Source: Polytrichum commune
Lineage: Eukaryota > Streptophyta > Polytrichopsida > Polytrichales > Polytrichaceae
Direction of reading: 5' to 3'
Assembly (NCBI GenBank): GCA_950295325.1
Contig: OX485809.1
Span: 1,862,001 to 1,926,000, forward strand
Length of the DNA stretch: 64,000 nt
Positions 11,306-23,322 of the stretch are shown piece after piece. Within the stretch, counting starts at the first letter, position 1. Every line of letters begins with the position of its first letter. Below the pieces are notes generated by a model. It saw nothing but the letters and a program-made list of their open reading frames with translations, did not search any database and was not told where the DNA came from. The translations under genes and the position numbers were made by a program.

Positions 11306-13119
11306 CCGCAATATAGTATGTTAGTTCAATCCATGAGATTCTAGAATATGCTCCAACACCACTCATCTTTATCGGCCTCGAAGTATGCATGTAATTGTTA
11401 GCACAAGTTAAAGGGAGAGGGCAATCGATGATCATCACTTACATAACATTATTTGGTTGAGTATGTACGTTGGGTGAGGCCGGGAATAAGTCAGATTTTA
11501 TTCGCAATTATACTCTGTTTCTTCTCACAACAAAGCACTATTCTAGCAAATTCAATATGAAAAACTTTGGTAAAGCATTGTATTGATATTATTAGAATGG
11601 AACGGTTGATAGCAACTGAATAACGTTATGTAGTGGTGTTAAGGTTAGATGGGTCCAAAATGGTTGTTTTTCTCAACTAGCCCACTTCTCCAAGGACCCA
11701 AGGCCGACATTCTCTGAAAATTAGAAACTACATGCGGCCAAAGATAGGGTTTATTTTTTTTTAATTGATGGTTTCAAGGAAATTGACGCGGTTTTGAAAT
11801 AAAATAGGCACCAAACAATATGTGACTTTGAGTTCAAATTAATGTAGACCGTTATAAATCCCATGAAATCAGGAATATATTATTACTAATATACCATGGT
11901 ATAAATCATGTATGATTGGGTCCTTGAATATTATATCAATGTCACATTAAGTGTATTAAGTCTTTCATTTTAAAATAGAAAAATTTCAATATATGTTTTT
12001 TAATTGTATTTTATTTTAGTTCATGAAGGATTGATCCTCAATGACATGAACAGTCCAAAAAGGGATACTCATTTTCAAATGACTAGATCTTGCACAAAAC
12101 TAAGTGTTTTGGATTGCAAATTACAAACCATCAATGATCAAATATAGGGCCTCCAAAATTCATCGAGGGTGAAGAATTGGAAACTAATATTCTTTGTATG
12201 ATCACCTAACAACATGATAAATAAGGTGATAAGTTACACTGGATGTTTCAAAATAGAATCTAAGGTGTATTCCTAAAATATTCTCATGGTGTCATCTATA
12301 TTGGTGGAATATTCCTATTATATTCGTAGAACTCCCCACAAAATGTCGCTTGCATGCTTGTAGTTGATGAACCCTTGCAAGTAGTGAACTCCCTTGTTGT
12401 AGGCGGTGCTTGAGATGGAGGCTCTAGGATACCCTAAGCTGGAAACGTCCAATTATGTCAATGACTCAAATTCTGATACCCAATTCTTACTTCTTCAAAG
12501 TGGACAACTACGTACTTCGACATAAACACTAATTTTATTATTGTAAGGACTGAAAATGGAACTTGTTAGTACAATGAAACACAATGCCAATGATCAACAA
12601 TGTGCCTTCTAGGGAGGCCTATGTGACTAAGAACGGTCAAATGAGGTTTGTGACTTTGAGCATTTCTAAGGAAATTAGATAGGTTTTACTCTCTGTGATC
12701 TCAATGTCATTATGCTCATAACGTAATTGCTTATATGAATAAAAAGTTTGGATACCTTGTCCAGGCTAGGCAAAGGATCATAGTGCTCGAAGTGTCCATG
12801 ATAGGCGCTTCTACCTTAAACGCATTGCTTTTAGTGGTTTCGGAATGTTCACATGATCATATTCATACCAAGAAGCCAATCGTGAGGGATCATTTGCACC
12901 CCCTTCCTTTACCTTAGTGATGACTGAACTTGGCTTGGCCAAAACAATGTAACTTATCTCGTGAGCTTGCTCATTTGCAGACCTCCAAGTTTGAGGGGGC
13001 CACTCATTGTTTAACTTGTGGATCAATGTGCAATGAAAGGGTATTCTAGGGGAATTTAATTTGGAATCTAATATAAATTTAAGGATTTACAAAGAATATG
13101 TCATATGATTAGACGATAG
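11306..13119. other. Unrecognised intergenic DNA
   Basis: No convincing coding stretch, inverted repeat or tandem repeat over about 1.8 kb. Confidence 0.4.
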
Positions 13120-13290
13120 GTTGACTTCTTGGGTGGTTTGCATGAATGACAAATTTCGTGATATAAGGGAGAGAAATGTGACAATAAGGAATGAGATTTG
13201 AACTATGAACATTCGTTCCTTGGGGTTTCGGGATATTAGAGAGTGTGTGACATTATGGGGGTTGATATTATGGAGTTTAGGGTGCAGTGC
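13120..13290. repeat. Interspersed repeat with the empty Tourist target site
   Basis: About 170 bp similar to 42651-42707 plus 43061-43175: shared blocks TGGTGGTTTGCAT, GAGAGAAATGTGACAATAAG, GAGATTTGAACTA and GGATATTAGAGAGTG, then TTATGGAGTT and AGGGTGCAGTG. The single TAA target lies at 13185-13187. On the minus strand GTTCAAATC matches a tRNA/SINE B-box consensus, but I cannot find a convincing A box, so SINE origin is only a possibility. Confidence 0.8.
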
Positions 13291-13574
13291 ATGTTACATC
13301 CTAAACGTAAGCTTAAAAAAGAGGGGGAGGTTCCTACCAAACAACAAAGGCCATGATGGACCAAGGATAATATTAAAATAACAAATAACAAATAAAACAC
13401 CCAAAAGAGATGTTGCCTCTGGCTTTCAAAAGAAACATCTGAACCTATACCCAAATGTTGTGCAAACCTCTCTATCTTAGAGGTTAACCATGTCCACACC
13501 AAGGGGCTGAAAAGTCTAGTGCTCATGCATATTTGGGAACAAGGATGCATTTGTGAGCCATTCGTCCTAAAAAG

Positions 13575-13898
13575 CTACACTAAATAGGATATTTAGTGTT
13601 TGATACGCTAAATAAGAACGCATACACTAAATATCAATAACCCTATGAAAGTAAGTAGCATTAAATGTAAACTCAAACACTAAATATCAACTATGGTAAT
13701 ATGTGGAAGTTACATGTTTGAATTTGGTGTTGGTAAGGATATGAGAAAAAGGATACAATAAGGGAGGTGGCAGTAGGGAAGGTAGCGGCACGTTTATGTC
13801 TAACACGAATTATCAAGAAATTAAAAGTTAGTGTTGAGCATGGTAGGGTGGTAACAACGCTAAATACAATCAAACACTAAATATCATATTTAATGTAG
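13575..13898. mobile_element. MITE family B
   Basis: A 324-bp element with ends CTACACTAAATAGGATATTT and, inverted, CTACATTAAATATGATATTT, continuing AGTGTTTGA in both. The interior differs from family A, but the ends are the same type, so both were probably moved by the same transposase. A partial relative lies at 1067-1198. Confidence 0.75.
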
Positions 13899-15109
13899 TT
13901 GATTTTGTTGCTCGACAACTCCGATCGGGCTTGTCTGGTAGTCAGGTAATGGAAAATATCGCCGAAGGGTTAAGGACATCATCAGGGACAAGATGGGAGC
14001 AGTGTTCAAGATTGAAGCCCTCATATGAGTTTCATTTTGAAGGGCTCTCAAATTTCAGCGCTTCAGTTGAAGGGGTTGGTTCAAATCCAAGACGTTAATC
14101 CAAGAATATAAAAATGAAATACAAAACTCATATTAAACTTGTGCATGAATTATATGGTACATGTTTCTAGTATAATGTGAAGAATTAAGAATCAACCATC
14201 TAACTCCACTTCTTGTAGTGGCAATGCCATATGCTTGTTGGTTCTTGTGGCAGACAAATTATATTGAGGACTTCAAGTGATGTCTTCATTTTCAAGTTGG
14301 GGTTGTATTTTGAAGGGCTATTTGGAGAGGTATCTTTTGAAGTTCCAAATCGCGTTTGAAGGGCATTGAAGACTTCGATCTTGAACACTAGATGGGAGAG
14401 TTGACGCGAGACATATGCACATCGAAGGACGTTGTTTTGTGACATGGCCGCCGCCGAAACTATATATTTGTGGAAACATACAAGGCGTAAGTATTGTGAA
14501 TGATGCAAAGGAGAGTTTGGACGTGGGTAGAAGATGACCCCAAACTCATATTCTTCTTTGAAGTTGAGGATATTAAAGGAATGTAGAGGGGTGTTATGGG
14601 GTGCAAATATGCCATTCACTACATCCACATGTTTGATGAATGAATTTTTTATAGTGTTTTCCTCTTAGGGGTCGACTAGGAGTGGATGATTTTACAGTAA
14701 CATACATATGCAATTTGGAACTCATATGAATATGTTGTGTTCGTATCAAAGAGATGCCACAAAATATTCAACCCTCTTTGTAATATCTTAACTTGTCGAG
14801 TGACATGATTGAAGTGGATGATGTAAGCTATGTCCTCTCTCACGATGTCAAATGAAACAATCCATGAAATCTATTCATTGTGAAAGTGAGAATTCTTGAT
14901 GCGATCATATGGTCAAATAGGCCCCCCCCCCTTCCCCAATTAAGTTGACTCTTGAACCTTGAATGGTTACGACTTACCACATTTTGAGGATGTAGTCCAA
15001 TCTCTTGCAAACACGTGTCTTTTTATTCCACATTCTTACATCCAAACCTAACTGCACACCACTCAAATCCAATTTGGAAAGTAATATGAAAGGCCCACCT
15101 TAACTTATC
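13899..15109. other. Intergenic DNA with one 142-codon frame
   Basis: A minus-strand frame at 14200-14628 has no recognisable domain. 14700-15085 is related to the repeat at 17459 and 30650. A polyC run lies at 14922-14932. Confidence 0.4.
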
Positions 15110-15640
15110 GCCAGTTTACACTATTGACCAGTGACCATGACCACCGCTTTCTATCATCTCTTATTAGTCGGAAAATTAAGTGATGGTCCCATTTCATTTT
15201 CCACTTGGTCACCTAAAATAAAAAAATGAGCTTGGGTCAACATGTTTGAATATGGATGAGAAAACGACATCGAAGTGACATGGATTCCTACATGTCCAAA
15301 AATGGATATGTTTGGTAGTCATCCGGATTTTGCGGTGAGAGAACCCAAATAAATTATCTCAGCGGAACAAAGAATGACCATGTCAAAATAAAATGTAATC
15401 TTAGCATTTTACATTTTAAATTATATGTTTTGTCATGATTTTATCATAATATATTTATTTTAGATATATTTTCATTTCATTTTCATTAAAAACACATGTC
15501 TTGGTCTAGGTTCACATTACACTATAATGCATGACCAAGAATTTAAAAATGTGATGCGGGTTTCTCTTTGTCTTGGTCTTCGGACTGCCGACCATGACCA
15601 CGATAAGCCATAAATCAAATTTTCTTGTGGTCACTGGAAA
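15110..15640. repeat. Dispersed repeat shared with 39264-39728
   Basis: Shared order of blocks: TTTACACT, GACCAGTGACCATGACCACC (versus GACCAATGACTATGACCACC), ACCTAAAATAA, GATGAGAAA, CCAAATAA or CCAAATAGGTTATCTCA, TCATTTTCATYAAAAA, ATGATGCGTGACCAAG or ATAATGCATGACCAAG, and GACCATGACCAC at the end. About 530 and 465 bp. The left end of the second copy, GGGCCGGTTTACACT, resembles Tourist ends, but no matching right end is found. Confidence 0.65.
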
Positions 15641-15767
15641 ATGATCCTTACTCCATCAATTTGGGGTCTAAGAGTGCAGTTAAGTTTGTCTTCTTGTCAG
15701 TATGGTCAATCATGTAATTTTGAAAATTGATTCCGTTTTTTTATTCTAGTGATGAACATACTATGAC

Positions 15768-15983
15768 ATTGATTATCCCAATTAATGTGTGTTGCCATTT
15801 GGAGTTACATAATCCAATAACGTCTTACTCAGGAGTTCAATTTTTATTAATGAAAGTTCAATAGGTTGTTCAAACATTAAAGAAAATAAATGGTGTTGCT
15901 TGATAAAATATTACATTCTCATTAAATAGGTATCACATTGCATAACTCCAAATAATGACACGCACTAATTGGGATAATCAACG
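15768..15983. mobile_element. Small inverted-repeat element 1 of an adjacent pair
   Basis: About 216 bp with ~42-bp inverted arms: ATTGATTATCCCAATTAATG with TTTGGAGTTACATA at left, inverse CATAACTCCAAATAATG with TAATTGGGATAATCAACG at right. The next element (15992-16208) has related arms. Confidence 0.65.
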
Positions 15984-15991
15984 TACTTCAC

Positions 15992-16208
15992 TATTTTGTC
16001 TAATTAATGTGGGTCACCATTCTAAGTTATGTGTTGCTATAACTTTTTTTTACCGACATTATCATTTTTTTACCAAGTAAGTTACATCATATTCTTTGGT
16101 GTGCATACTAACCACTTATAATATTTGGGTTTAAAAGTATACTCTCAACAAAATGTTATAGCGATGTGTAACTCCAAATGGTAACCTACACTAATTAGGC
16201 AAAATAAT
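15992..16208. mobile_element. Small inverted-repeat element 2 of an adjacent pair
   Basis: About 217 bp; left arm TATTTTGTCTAATTAATGTG with AGTTATGTGTTGCTATAAC, right arm its inverse (TTATAGCGATGTGTAACTCC with TAATTAGGCAAAATA). It lies 8 bp after a related element, giving four alternating arms. Confidence 0.6.
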
Positions 16209-17458
16209 ATACTACCATACATGCTTGATTACAACAAGTTGAGGTAGAGGGTGCTTAAACCAACACTTTAAGCCATTGCAGATACATGTGGCTATGTGGA
16301 AAAACATTCATATAAACCTTTGGGCTAAACATAGGTATAAAGTAAAGAAAATAGCCCGAGGAAAATAGCCTCAAATGAATATTTGACAGCCTTGCATGTG
16401 ATGAGGACTCCCATCTTCATTGCCTAGAACCAACATAACATAGTTGGGTACAAGATCCAAGCTAGATCAAAGCCCAACTAATAACGGTGTGCAAAGACAC
16501 ATGGCCACCTCCCTGATCCCACCCGGTTCAGTTGCAAAACTATCACCTTGCATCCCGGGCAGCAACCCCCTTTGTGCCCATAACTGACCCCCTTTCTACT
16601 TTATGGGCCTACCTCCTTGGCTTTGTGAGTAAAAACATTTGCCCATGTGAATAGAATGGCTAGAATAGGCACTAATAAGCCACCCTAAACCCACCTTGAA
16701 CCAACCCAAGATAGAGTGGAGCCCGTTACCTATCCTACATGGTGGTAGTGAAGGCCAATATGAGATGACGCCACTGATGGCAGCACTGTCACTCCGTGGA
16801 ACCAGGGCACTCCTACACCATGGGGAACGATGCAAAGTAATAGAGTGTTGGCAATTGGAAGGCGTTTATAGGTGTTGGGCTTTGGGTGGGGGTGTTGGTT
16901 TTAGCACCCTCTCCCTTATATAAGAAGGTAATACCATATCTCATGGTTGAAGCACGCGAATGCTGCAATGATATGCTCGATGGGCAGGTGGCACACAAAC
17001 ACTTTGATTGCAATCCCCTCAGCTGATGTGGAGAAACATTGTGGATAATAATGGAAACAATCCAACCTTATAATATCATGCTCCTTCAAACACAATTGAT
17101 AGTATATACTTATACTTATATTATATAGTGACAAAGACTCGAATCCCTTGAGAAAGGAGTGAACTATTGATTTGTATCCTTTCATTATGAGAATCTTGTG
17201 AACTTGGTGCAAAGTGCCCAAGGATATTGCTCACACGTCATTTCTAAGTGGGGCCACTCGAGAAGGACTCCGTTTTGGGACATTGGTACTACAATTTTTG
17301 GGAGGGGGTTCTAACAATTGTGTCAATGGCATGATTTGTTCGTAATAACAATGAATTTTTTCTGAGTGAGTGCGAGGCCAATCTTCAGTCTCTGAAGTTC
17401 CTGCGTTTTTTAAATAAGGTTAAACACTTTCAGATAACGTAGATGTGTGTCATTTGGA
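16209..17458. other. Unrecognised intergenic DNA
   Basis: Several overlapping short frames on both strands around 16600-17220, none with a family match. Confidence 0.4.
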
Positions 17459-17830
17459 TACTCTACTCTCTGCACCCACTTCTTGTAGGAATGAAACACC
17501 CAATAAGTGTGAGATGATTAGTAAATCCACATTGTGTTTATAGTCATTCACCTCATAACATTTGGAGCTCATGAGAATATCCGTGATTCCCATGCTCATG
17601 TAGTGGTCATATAGGTCACCCCATTCATGTTGATTATTGAACTTAGAATGGTTAGTAATATGTTTTTAGCACATTTCATTTTGGTCTTTGTTTTTGGATC
17701 CATATCTCATCACATACCACTCATATATAGATGTCCATATTATTGCTATGTTGGATTTAAGCATGTCTACCTTGAACTTAGGTGAACTCCAAAACATTAA
17801 CCCATTAAAATGTAATGAATCGCCCTCAAC
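17459..17830. repeat. Dispersed repeat shared with 30650-31010 (and in part 14700-15085)
   Basis: Both copies begin TCTCTRCACCCACTTCTTGTAGGA and continue ATGAAACAC, GTGAGATGA, GGAGCTCAT, GAATATCC, then TAGCACATTT or GAGCACTTAG, CACTMATATATAG, and GCATRTCTACCTT. About 360 bp in the same orientation with moderate divergence. No coding sequence recognised. Confidence 0.6.
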
Positions 17831-18979
17831 ATCAAGGGTTGTATGACAGTTCTAAGTTCATTGGAATGCACCATGTGATAATAAAGGGTTGAAGAACATG
17901 GAGGTCCTCACATAACATAGGATAGGTCTCCAACTCTCCTCGTCAAAAACTAACCACCTTGATCTTGCTACTAGGTCCTACTAAGGTTTGTGTCTTGTTG
18001 GTATCCTTACCATGTGACCTATCCCCAAATATGATTTGTATTTCCCTCTACCCTTAGCCTAACTTTTGTCATTACACGACCTATGGCCGGCCCTGCATCC
18101 TACCAAGTTGCCCGGGAAATACCAAGGAGTCTAACCTTGACTCTACTTGCACTCCCAAATTGTTCCTAACATGACCACTCTGGGAGATCCTAAAGAGCCT
18201 AGTATCCTTTCCTGCACTCTCAATATGTTCCTACTAGGAGCACTATGGAAGATATTGTTGAGCATGTCCTTACCTGCACACTTCCTTCTATACCCACAAA
18301 GAGTGCTCCATCGTATGTTGCTAATAAGATGCAAGGGAGGAAGGTTCAATTCTCCTACTACACATAGGACCAAACCATAACCATCAAATACCTTCCTTCC
18401 CATTGATATTAGCCAAAAACCTCCCCAAGGAGATATTACAAAGGACACTATTCTAACCTTAAAATCTGGTGCTAAATAGTCCTCATCCTTTTCTAGTGTT
18501 GTGTTGCCTTCCTAACTCCAAACTAATGGTGATCCTTCTACTACCTCTACTTTACTTGCCAAATATCTTAAGAAAACCCTCTAGATACTACTTGAGAAAA
18601 CCCTAAACTACTTGCCACTAACTGCCATGCGTACCTAACCCTATATGTAGTTACCAATGATTGTTTGCCTTATTGTTTGTGCTAGCTATCCTTAATGCTA
18701 GCTTGCTGCGTCATTTTGTGGTACTAGCCTTCCATGTCACTCTGCAACCATTTTATAGTGTCACATGACCTATTTCTTCCTTAGTAGTCTCTTTGAGAGA
18801 AACCCTTACAAGAGGAACATTTCGGTCACAAATGCAAGAATAATGGACAATCCAAGCCATTCTTAAGGTTGAATATGATATGTAAGGTGAGGTGAGTATA
18901 TTGTTTGTAGTAAACTTGCCTCTCTACCTATGAGCTTGGATAATGATTCCACTTTTGACAAAGGATCATGTTTACATTC
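17831..18979. other. Unrecognised intergenic DNA
   Basis: C-rich text around 17930-18560 with CCTAC and CTTGC words repeated loosely. No gene or element recognised. Confidence 0.4.
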
Positions 18980-18982
18980 TCT

Positions 18983-19195
18983 CACTACTAGATAACGTGG
19001 TCCTAGAACACACCTCCCATGTGGCATGGGCGGTCATTAGGACATGATCTCATTTACAAGTGTCAAGTCCAGTCTATGACACTTGTAGATTGGACTCGAC
19101 ACATGTAAACAAAATCATGTTCTAATGACTGTTCATGTCAAATGGGAAGTGCGTTATAGGACCTTTTTTTTCTTTTTTCTTTTCTTCTAGTAGTG
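18983..19195. mobile_element. CACTA-type foldback MITE
   Basis: A 213-bp element opening CACTACTAGATAACG and closing TTCTTCTAGTAGTG, the classic plant CACTA (En/Spm) terminus, flanked by TCT on both sides (18980-18982, 19196-19198), the 3-bp duplication expected for this superfamily. The two halves are near inverse of each other (for example GGACATGATCTCATTTACA and TGTAAACAAAATCATGTTC), so transcripts would fold into a long hairpin. No coding capacity. Confidence 0.88.
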
Positions 19196-19422
19196 TCTAA
19201 AGATCTCTAAACATATGGCGCAACTCAAAGGTGCACATGAGAATGTACATTGAAAGATTGGACTCGACACATGTAAACAAAATCATGTTCTAATGACTGT
19301 TCATGTCAAATGGGAAGTGCGTTATAGGACCTTTTTTCTTTCTTTCTTTTTTCTTCTAGTAGTGTCTAAAGATATCTAAACATATGGCGCAACTCAAAGG
19401 TGCACATGAGAATGTACATTAA
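19088..19422. repeat. 168-bp tandem duplication covering the CACTA right arm
   Basis: Sequence from GATTGGACTCGACAC at 19088 through GTGCACATGAGAATGTACATTGAAA at about 19255 is repeated immediately, starting at 19256. The copies are nearly identical apart from the CTTT-rich tract and single-base changes (AGATCTC versus AGATATC). The unit includes the CACTA MITE's right arm plus 3' flank, so the duplication followed the insertion. Confidence 0.9.
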
Positions 19423-19929
19423 AATATAGAGTACAATATTAGTTGGCTGTGTCAAATTTGATCCCATCTATTCATCAATGGAATCGTTTTGATTAAAGAA
19501 GATAGATAGATATATATATATGGAAGCTCAAAATAACAACCAAGATTCAAAGCACACATTAGACTTATCCATAAAGTCCGGGCTCTTTGAAACTGTGGGT
19601 TTGATTCTTTTGTGAGAAAACTTTATATTAGGAGCTTGTAACTTAGCTTGTTGTATATTGGAGATTATACTGAAAGTTGGGTGAAACTTTTGGGACCTGC
19701 TCTTTCCACCTCTCAATCTTTGAGAGAATTTGGGAATCTAAAATGAGGTATGCACATGGAACCCTCTGGCCTAAATTCCTAATTATCCTATGCAAGGCTA
19801 GCTTGGCCCACCCATCCTAGTATGAAAACCTAGAAAGTTGGTATTTAAAAGCAATCTACACATATTGATTACACAAGTTATACTTTCAATTGAACTAATT
19901 TCTCATTATTAAATGGAATAATGTTTTTT

Positions 19930-20136
19930 TAATTTACTTAAATCCCAGTTAAATGAGATTCCTTAAGGGGAAGCATTGGTCATGTTGATGAGTCCCAATT
20001 GGAATGATGGGCCAACAACTTCCCCACACGGCCATTTAGTACTTGGACAAGGGCATTGGATCAGCTTGGGATGTCCTATATGTATTTTCATTTTTTTTTC
20101 ATATTACGTGCAACAAATGGATGTTTCTAGGGAGGG

Positions 20137-20200
<64 letters not shown>

Positions 20201-20580
20201 TTATAACAATCTACAAATTTGACAAATATTCAGATTATTATCTAACTGTATTTATTGGGCCCTATTGACTCCTAATTGTCCATGAGCCCAAAGATTATAT
20301 GAAACCCTATAACCCCCCAAGGTAACCCCCGAGTATGTCATTTAGTTCTGTAGTGTGCATGCATCAACTCCACAAACGATACTCTCGTGTGCATTCTTTG
20401 GGACAAATAGTTTGTCCAATTTTACTTGAATCCTAGTTGAATGAAAGGCCTTTAAGGAAGGGGCGGCCGCTTTGACAAGTCCCAAATGGAGTGATGATGG
20501 CCCAACAACCACTCCACGCGGCCCATCTAGTGCTGGGCTAAGCTTGAATGGCATTGGATCGGGCTAGTTATTGTTTCGAT
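19930..20580. repeat. Direct duplication around a (TA)n microsatellite
   Basis: 19930-20070 and 20413-20566 are diverged direct copies: TTTACTTRAATCCYAGTTRAATGA, CCTTAAGGGGAAGC versus CTTTAAGGAAGGGGC, AGTCCCAA, GGCCAACAACTTCCC versus GGCCCAACAACCACTCC, and GGCATTGGATC. A perfect (TA)n tract fills 20138-20198 between them. Confidence 0.65.
20138..20198. repeat. (TA)n microsatellite, about 30 repeats
   Basis: Uninterrupted TA dinucleotides over about 61 bp, preceded by GGAGGGC and followed by TCTTATAAC. Confidence 0.97.
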
Positions 20581-20597
20581 CGGGTAAGAGTCCGTGC

Positions 20598-21122
20598 CAG
20601 TGATTGGGGAGATTTTTGGGCATAAGTAGTTGAGATCCTAGTGTTTGCAAGTCCAACCCACATGTTGACATCAATGGGTTTTGCCTTTATTAAATTGTGG
20701 TATGTTCTATCAATTCCTCTAACATGATCGGTAATTTTCCTGCAGTCTTGAACTTCAACCAGTTATTTCTCAAACTCAACCGGTTCATCTGTAATTAACT
20801 GCCGGTTCTCCCCGATCATAGGTCTGTGCAGGCATATTGGTCAAGTTAATAGCAATGGCTTCATCTCACAATGAATGTGGAGAACCGGCTGCTGGTTACA
20901 GATGAACTGGTTTAGTTTCAGAAATAACCAGTCGATGAGTTGGACAAATATCCGGTTGAAGTTCAAGACTTCATCGAAAATCACCAATCGTTTCAGAGGA
21001 ATCTATAGAATAGACCTCGAATCAATAAAGGAAAACCGGAAGATGTCAACATGAAACCGGTTGGACTTGGAAACTATGGTTGGATCTTGACTGATTATGC
21101 CCAGAGATTTCCATGGACACTG
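20598..21122. mobile_element. Foldback element, family F, copy 2
   Basis: A 525-bp relative of 4021-4652. It starts CAGTGATTGGGGAGATTTTT and ends with the degenerate inverse (GAGATTTCCATGGACACTG). The arms include TTGAACTTCAACC, AACTCAACCGGTTCATCTG and GCCGGTTCTCCCCGATCA, with inverse equivalents in the right half. The spacer is only about 50 bp. A short extra insert (GATGAGTTGGACAAATATCCG) interrupts the right arm. Confidence 0.75.
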
Positions 21123-21424
21123 TTTTGGAATCACAGGCATTTCTTCTTTGAGCCCGACAACGTGGCCCAACATTGATAACTTAGGGTTGTCCTCCTGTGA
21201 GCTTGGACCAGATCTCCGGGCCTTGATCTCAGCCTAGTGGCCAAATGATCCCGTCTGCAAGAAACCCAATACTAACCACAAATACTAGTAGAGCCATGTG
21301 TACATCTACACTTAGAGTGGAAAGGCCCGGAACACACGACTCTCCACCTATCATCAACGTTCCCAATGCTTCCCAACTCTTGGAGCCAAAGCCTTGCGAG
21401 GAGAGAGATGGAATCATTGTATAC

Positions 21425-21622
21425 GAGCGTACCTCTCATTCATCCAACATAGAAGCCCTCGAATAGTATGCAGCCTAGAGGTCACTTTTCTCTAAGTTAA
21501 TCTGGCACCAGAATCAGTTTTAAAGACTCCGAATCAGTCAGCCGGAGGTCATTTGAAATGAATCGGTAACAAGCTTACAGGGGAGTCGAGCTTTTTATGT
21601 TGGATGGATGAGAGGTACGCTC
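21425..21622. mobile_element. Inverted-repeat element, family G, copy 1
   Basis: A 198-bp element bounded by GAGCGTACCTCTCATTCATC and its near-perfect inverse GATGGATGAGAGGTACGCTC. The interior (AATCAGTTTTAAAGACTCCG, AATGAATCGGTAACAAGC) recurs at 24360-24718. Confidence 0.7.
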
Positions 21623-22267
21623 ATGTACGATACATATGTCTCTTTGTATCAGATAGCTCAACTTAACGCCCACATCGACCTTCTGACCATCCAAATGAAT
21701 AGGAGGGTTTCATTTTAAAACGCAAATCTAGGTCCTCCAAGGGTTTATTGTTCATTAAAACTCTCATGAATGAGGGATCTTCGGATGTCCTAGATGTTCA
21801 TTCTAGAATGAAGCCCCCCAATCATTTGGGTAATCATGGGTTCAATGTGGTGCTAGGTTGAGCTACCTCATGACACGGTTTGCAATTGAGAATGAATACT
21901 AAAAAAAGACATGTGTGACAGTGAGAGTGGACTATGTGCACAAATTAATCTAATCAATTCCACGCTCAATAGTGAGCACAATTGGGAGGGCCCATGTGAT
22001 TGGTCAACCCTTAATCATCTAGTGTAACCCATGAGCCCCCCGAAAGGTTGTCTCTTGCAATGAAGCTTCTATTGCACACACACCGGTGGGACCATTTCAT
22101 AACTTGAAAATATAGTTATCTTGGAAGCATTCGAGGCGACGAATCCAACAAACAAAGTCAAGATTCTAAAGGAATTGTGTACAATTTGCATTTAAATCTG
22201 TAGAAGATAGTTCTCATGTCCACCACCAATTTGTGAAGGGATGGGGGGATCATTAGAGTGTAGAGAA

Positions 22268-22640
22268 CTACATTAAATATGATATTTAGTGTCACTATGG
22301 TAACTTTTTGGATGACACTTCTTATGAATAAGTGAACATATATTGTCATGGATGATGGACGAGTTCATCCATTGGCTAAAACCCTACCTTCTCCTGGCAG
22401 CAACTTGTGATGAAATGTTGTCATGGATGATTGAGATTTGGATTGAAAAATCACTTGGTAAGTGACAGTAATTGCCACACTGTAAATCTCTAATCCCCCC
22501 CCCAAAAATTTTTTTTACAAGGAATGACAAATAATGTTGGGTTAACATTTTAGTGTTGGTGACACCAGACCGCGCGGTTCACAATTAGTATTGATCAAGA
22601 CAACTAGAATTGGTGACACTAAATACCATATTTGGTGTAG
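22268..22640. mobile_element. MITE family A, complete copy
   Basis: A 373-bp element with ends CTACATTAAATATGATATTT at left and, inverted, CTACACCAAATATGGTATTT at right, both continuing AGTGTCAC. Each end is itself palindromic (AAATATSATATTT). Copies are at 6119 (right end lost) and 37974 (inverted). No coding capacity. Superfamily is undetermined because no clear target duplication flanks it. Confidence 0.8.
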
Positions 22641-22939
22641 TTTAGATCCATGCCATCCCCGACTCATTTTGCACCCATGCATATGAATAAATAACCTAGA
22701 CCACATCCGAACCATCCGCTTAACACGATGCTGCTGACGACCAACCATTTTGAAACTGTGAAATGATGACTGTGCCATGACCCACCTGCCGTCGCCATAG
22801 GTTTCTTAAATGTATATATGATTAGCTGTGTGTTAAGGAGGTGCATGGTAACTTCCCACATATAGTCGTAACTCAATAACTTTAGTTATATCTTCTGAAG
22901 CAACTGTGTGGTGCATGCATTTCCCAACATGTGAACCTA

Positions 22940-23132
22940 TGTCCGGGAAGAACCGGCAGTTAGTTACAGATGAATGGTTGAAGTTCGAGACTTCAGGAGA
23001 ATTACCGATCATTTTAGAGGAATCTACAGAATATACCTCGAATGCATGAAGCAAAACCGGCAGATGTCAACATGTAACCGGCTGGATTTAGAATCACTAG
23101 GATGTTGACCGAGAATGCCCAAAAACTTGTGT
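22940..23132. repeat. Single arm of foldback family F
   Basis: Matches the right arm of the elements at 4434 and 20880: GAAGAACCGGCAGT, GTTACAGATGAA, GAGGAATCTACAGAATATACC, GATGTCAACATGTAACCGG and GAATGCCCAAAAA. The opposite arm is absent, so this is a truncated or solo-arm copy. Confidence 0.7.
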
Positions 23133-23205
23133 GAATATCCTAGAAAATCAAACTCCCTCACACTAATCGGACATAATCTTGTCATGGGGATGGGTTTCTC
23201 ACAAT

Positions 23206-23322
23206 CAAATTCACTAGGTTTTACACAACTTTCGTGTACTTACAAAGTTAGAAGTTTGAACATCAAATTCTCTAGGTTTCCATACAACTTGAGTGTACTT
23301 AGGATGTTAGAAGTTTGAACGT
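23206..23322. repeat. Tandem duplication, unit about 57 bp
   Basis: Two adjacent copies: ATCAAATTCACTAGGTTT, CGTGTACTTACAAAGTTAG and ATCAAATTCTCTAGGTTT, GAGTGTACTTAGGATGTTAG, each ending AAGTTTGAAC. Confidence 0.8.

Noticed and set aside
14200-14628. 142-codon minus-strand open frame
   Set aside because: No recognisable motif and composition like the surrounding AT-rich DNA; probably chance.
20342-20554. Open frame over the duplicated GGCCCAACAAC region
   Set aside because: It lies on a repeat whose other copy is not open in that frame.
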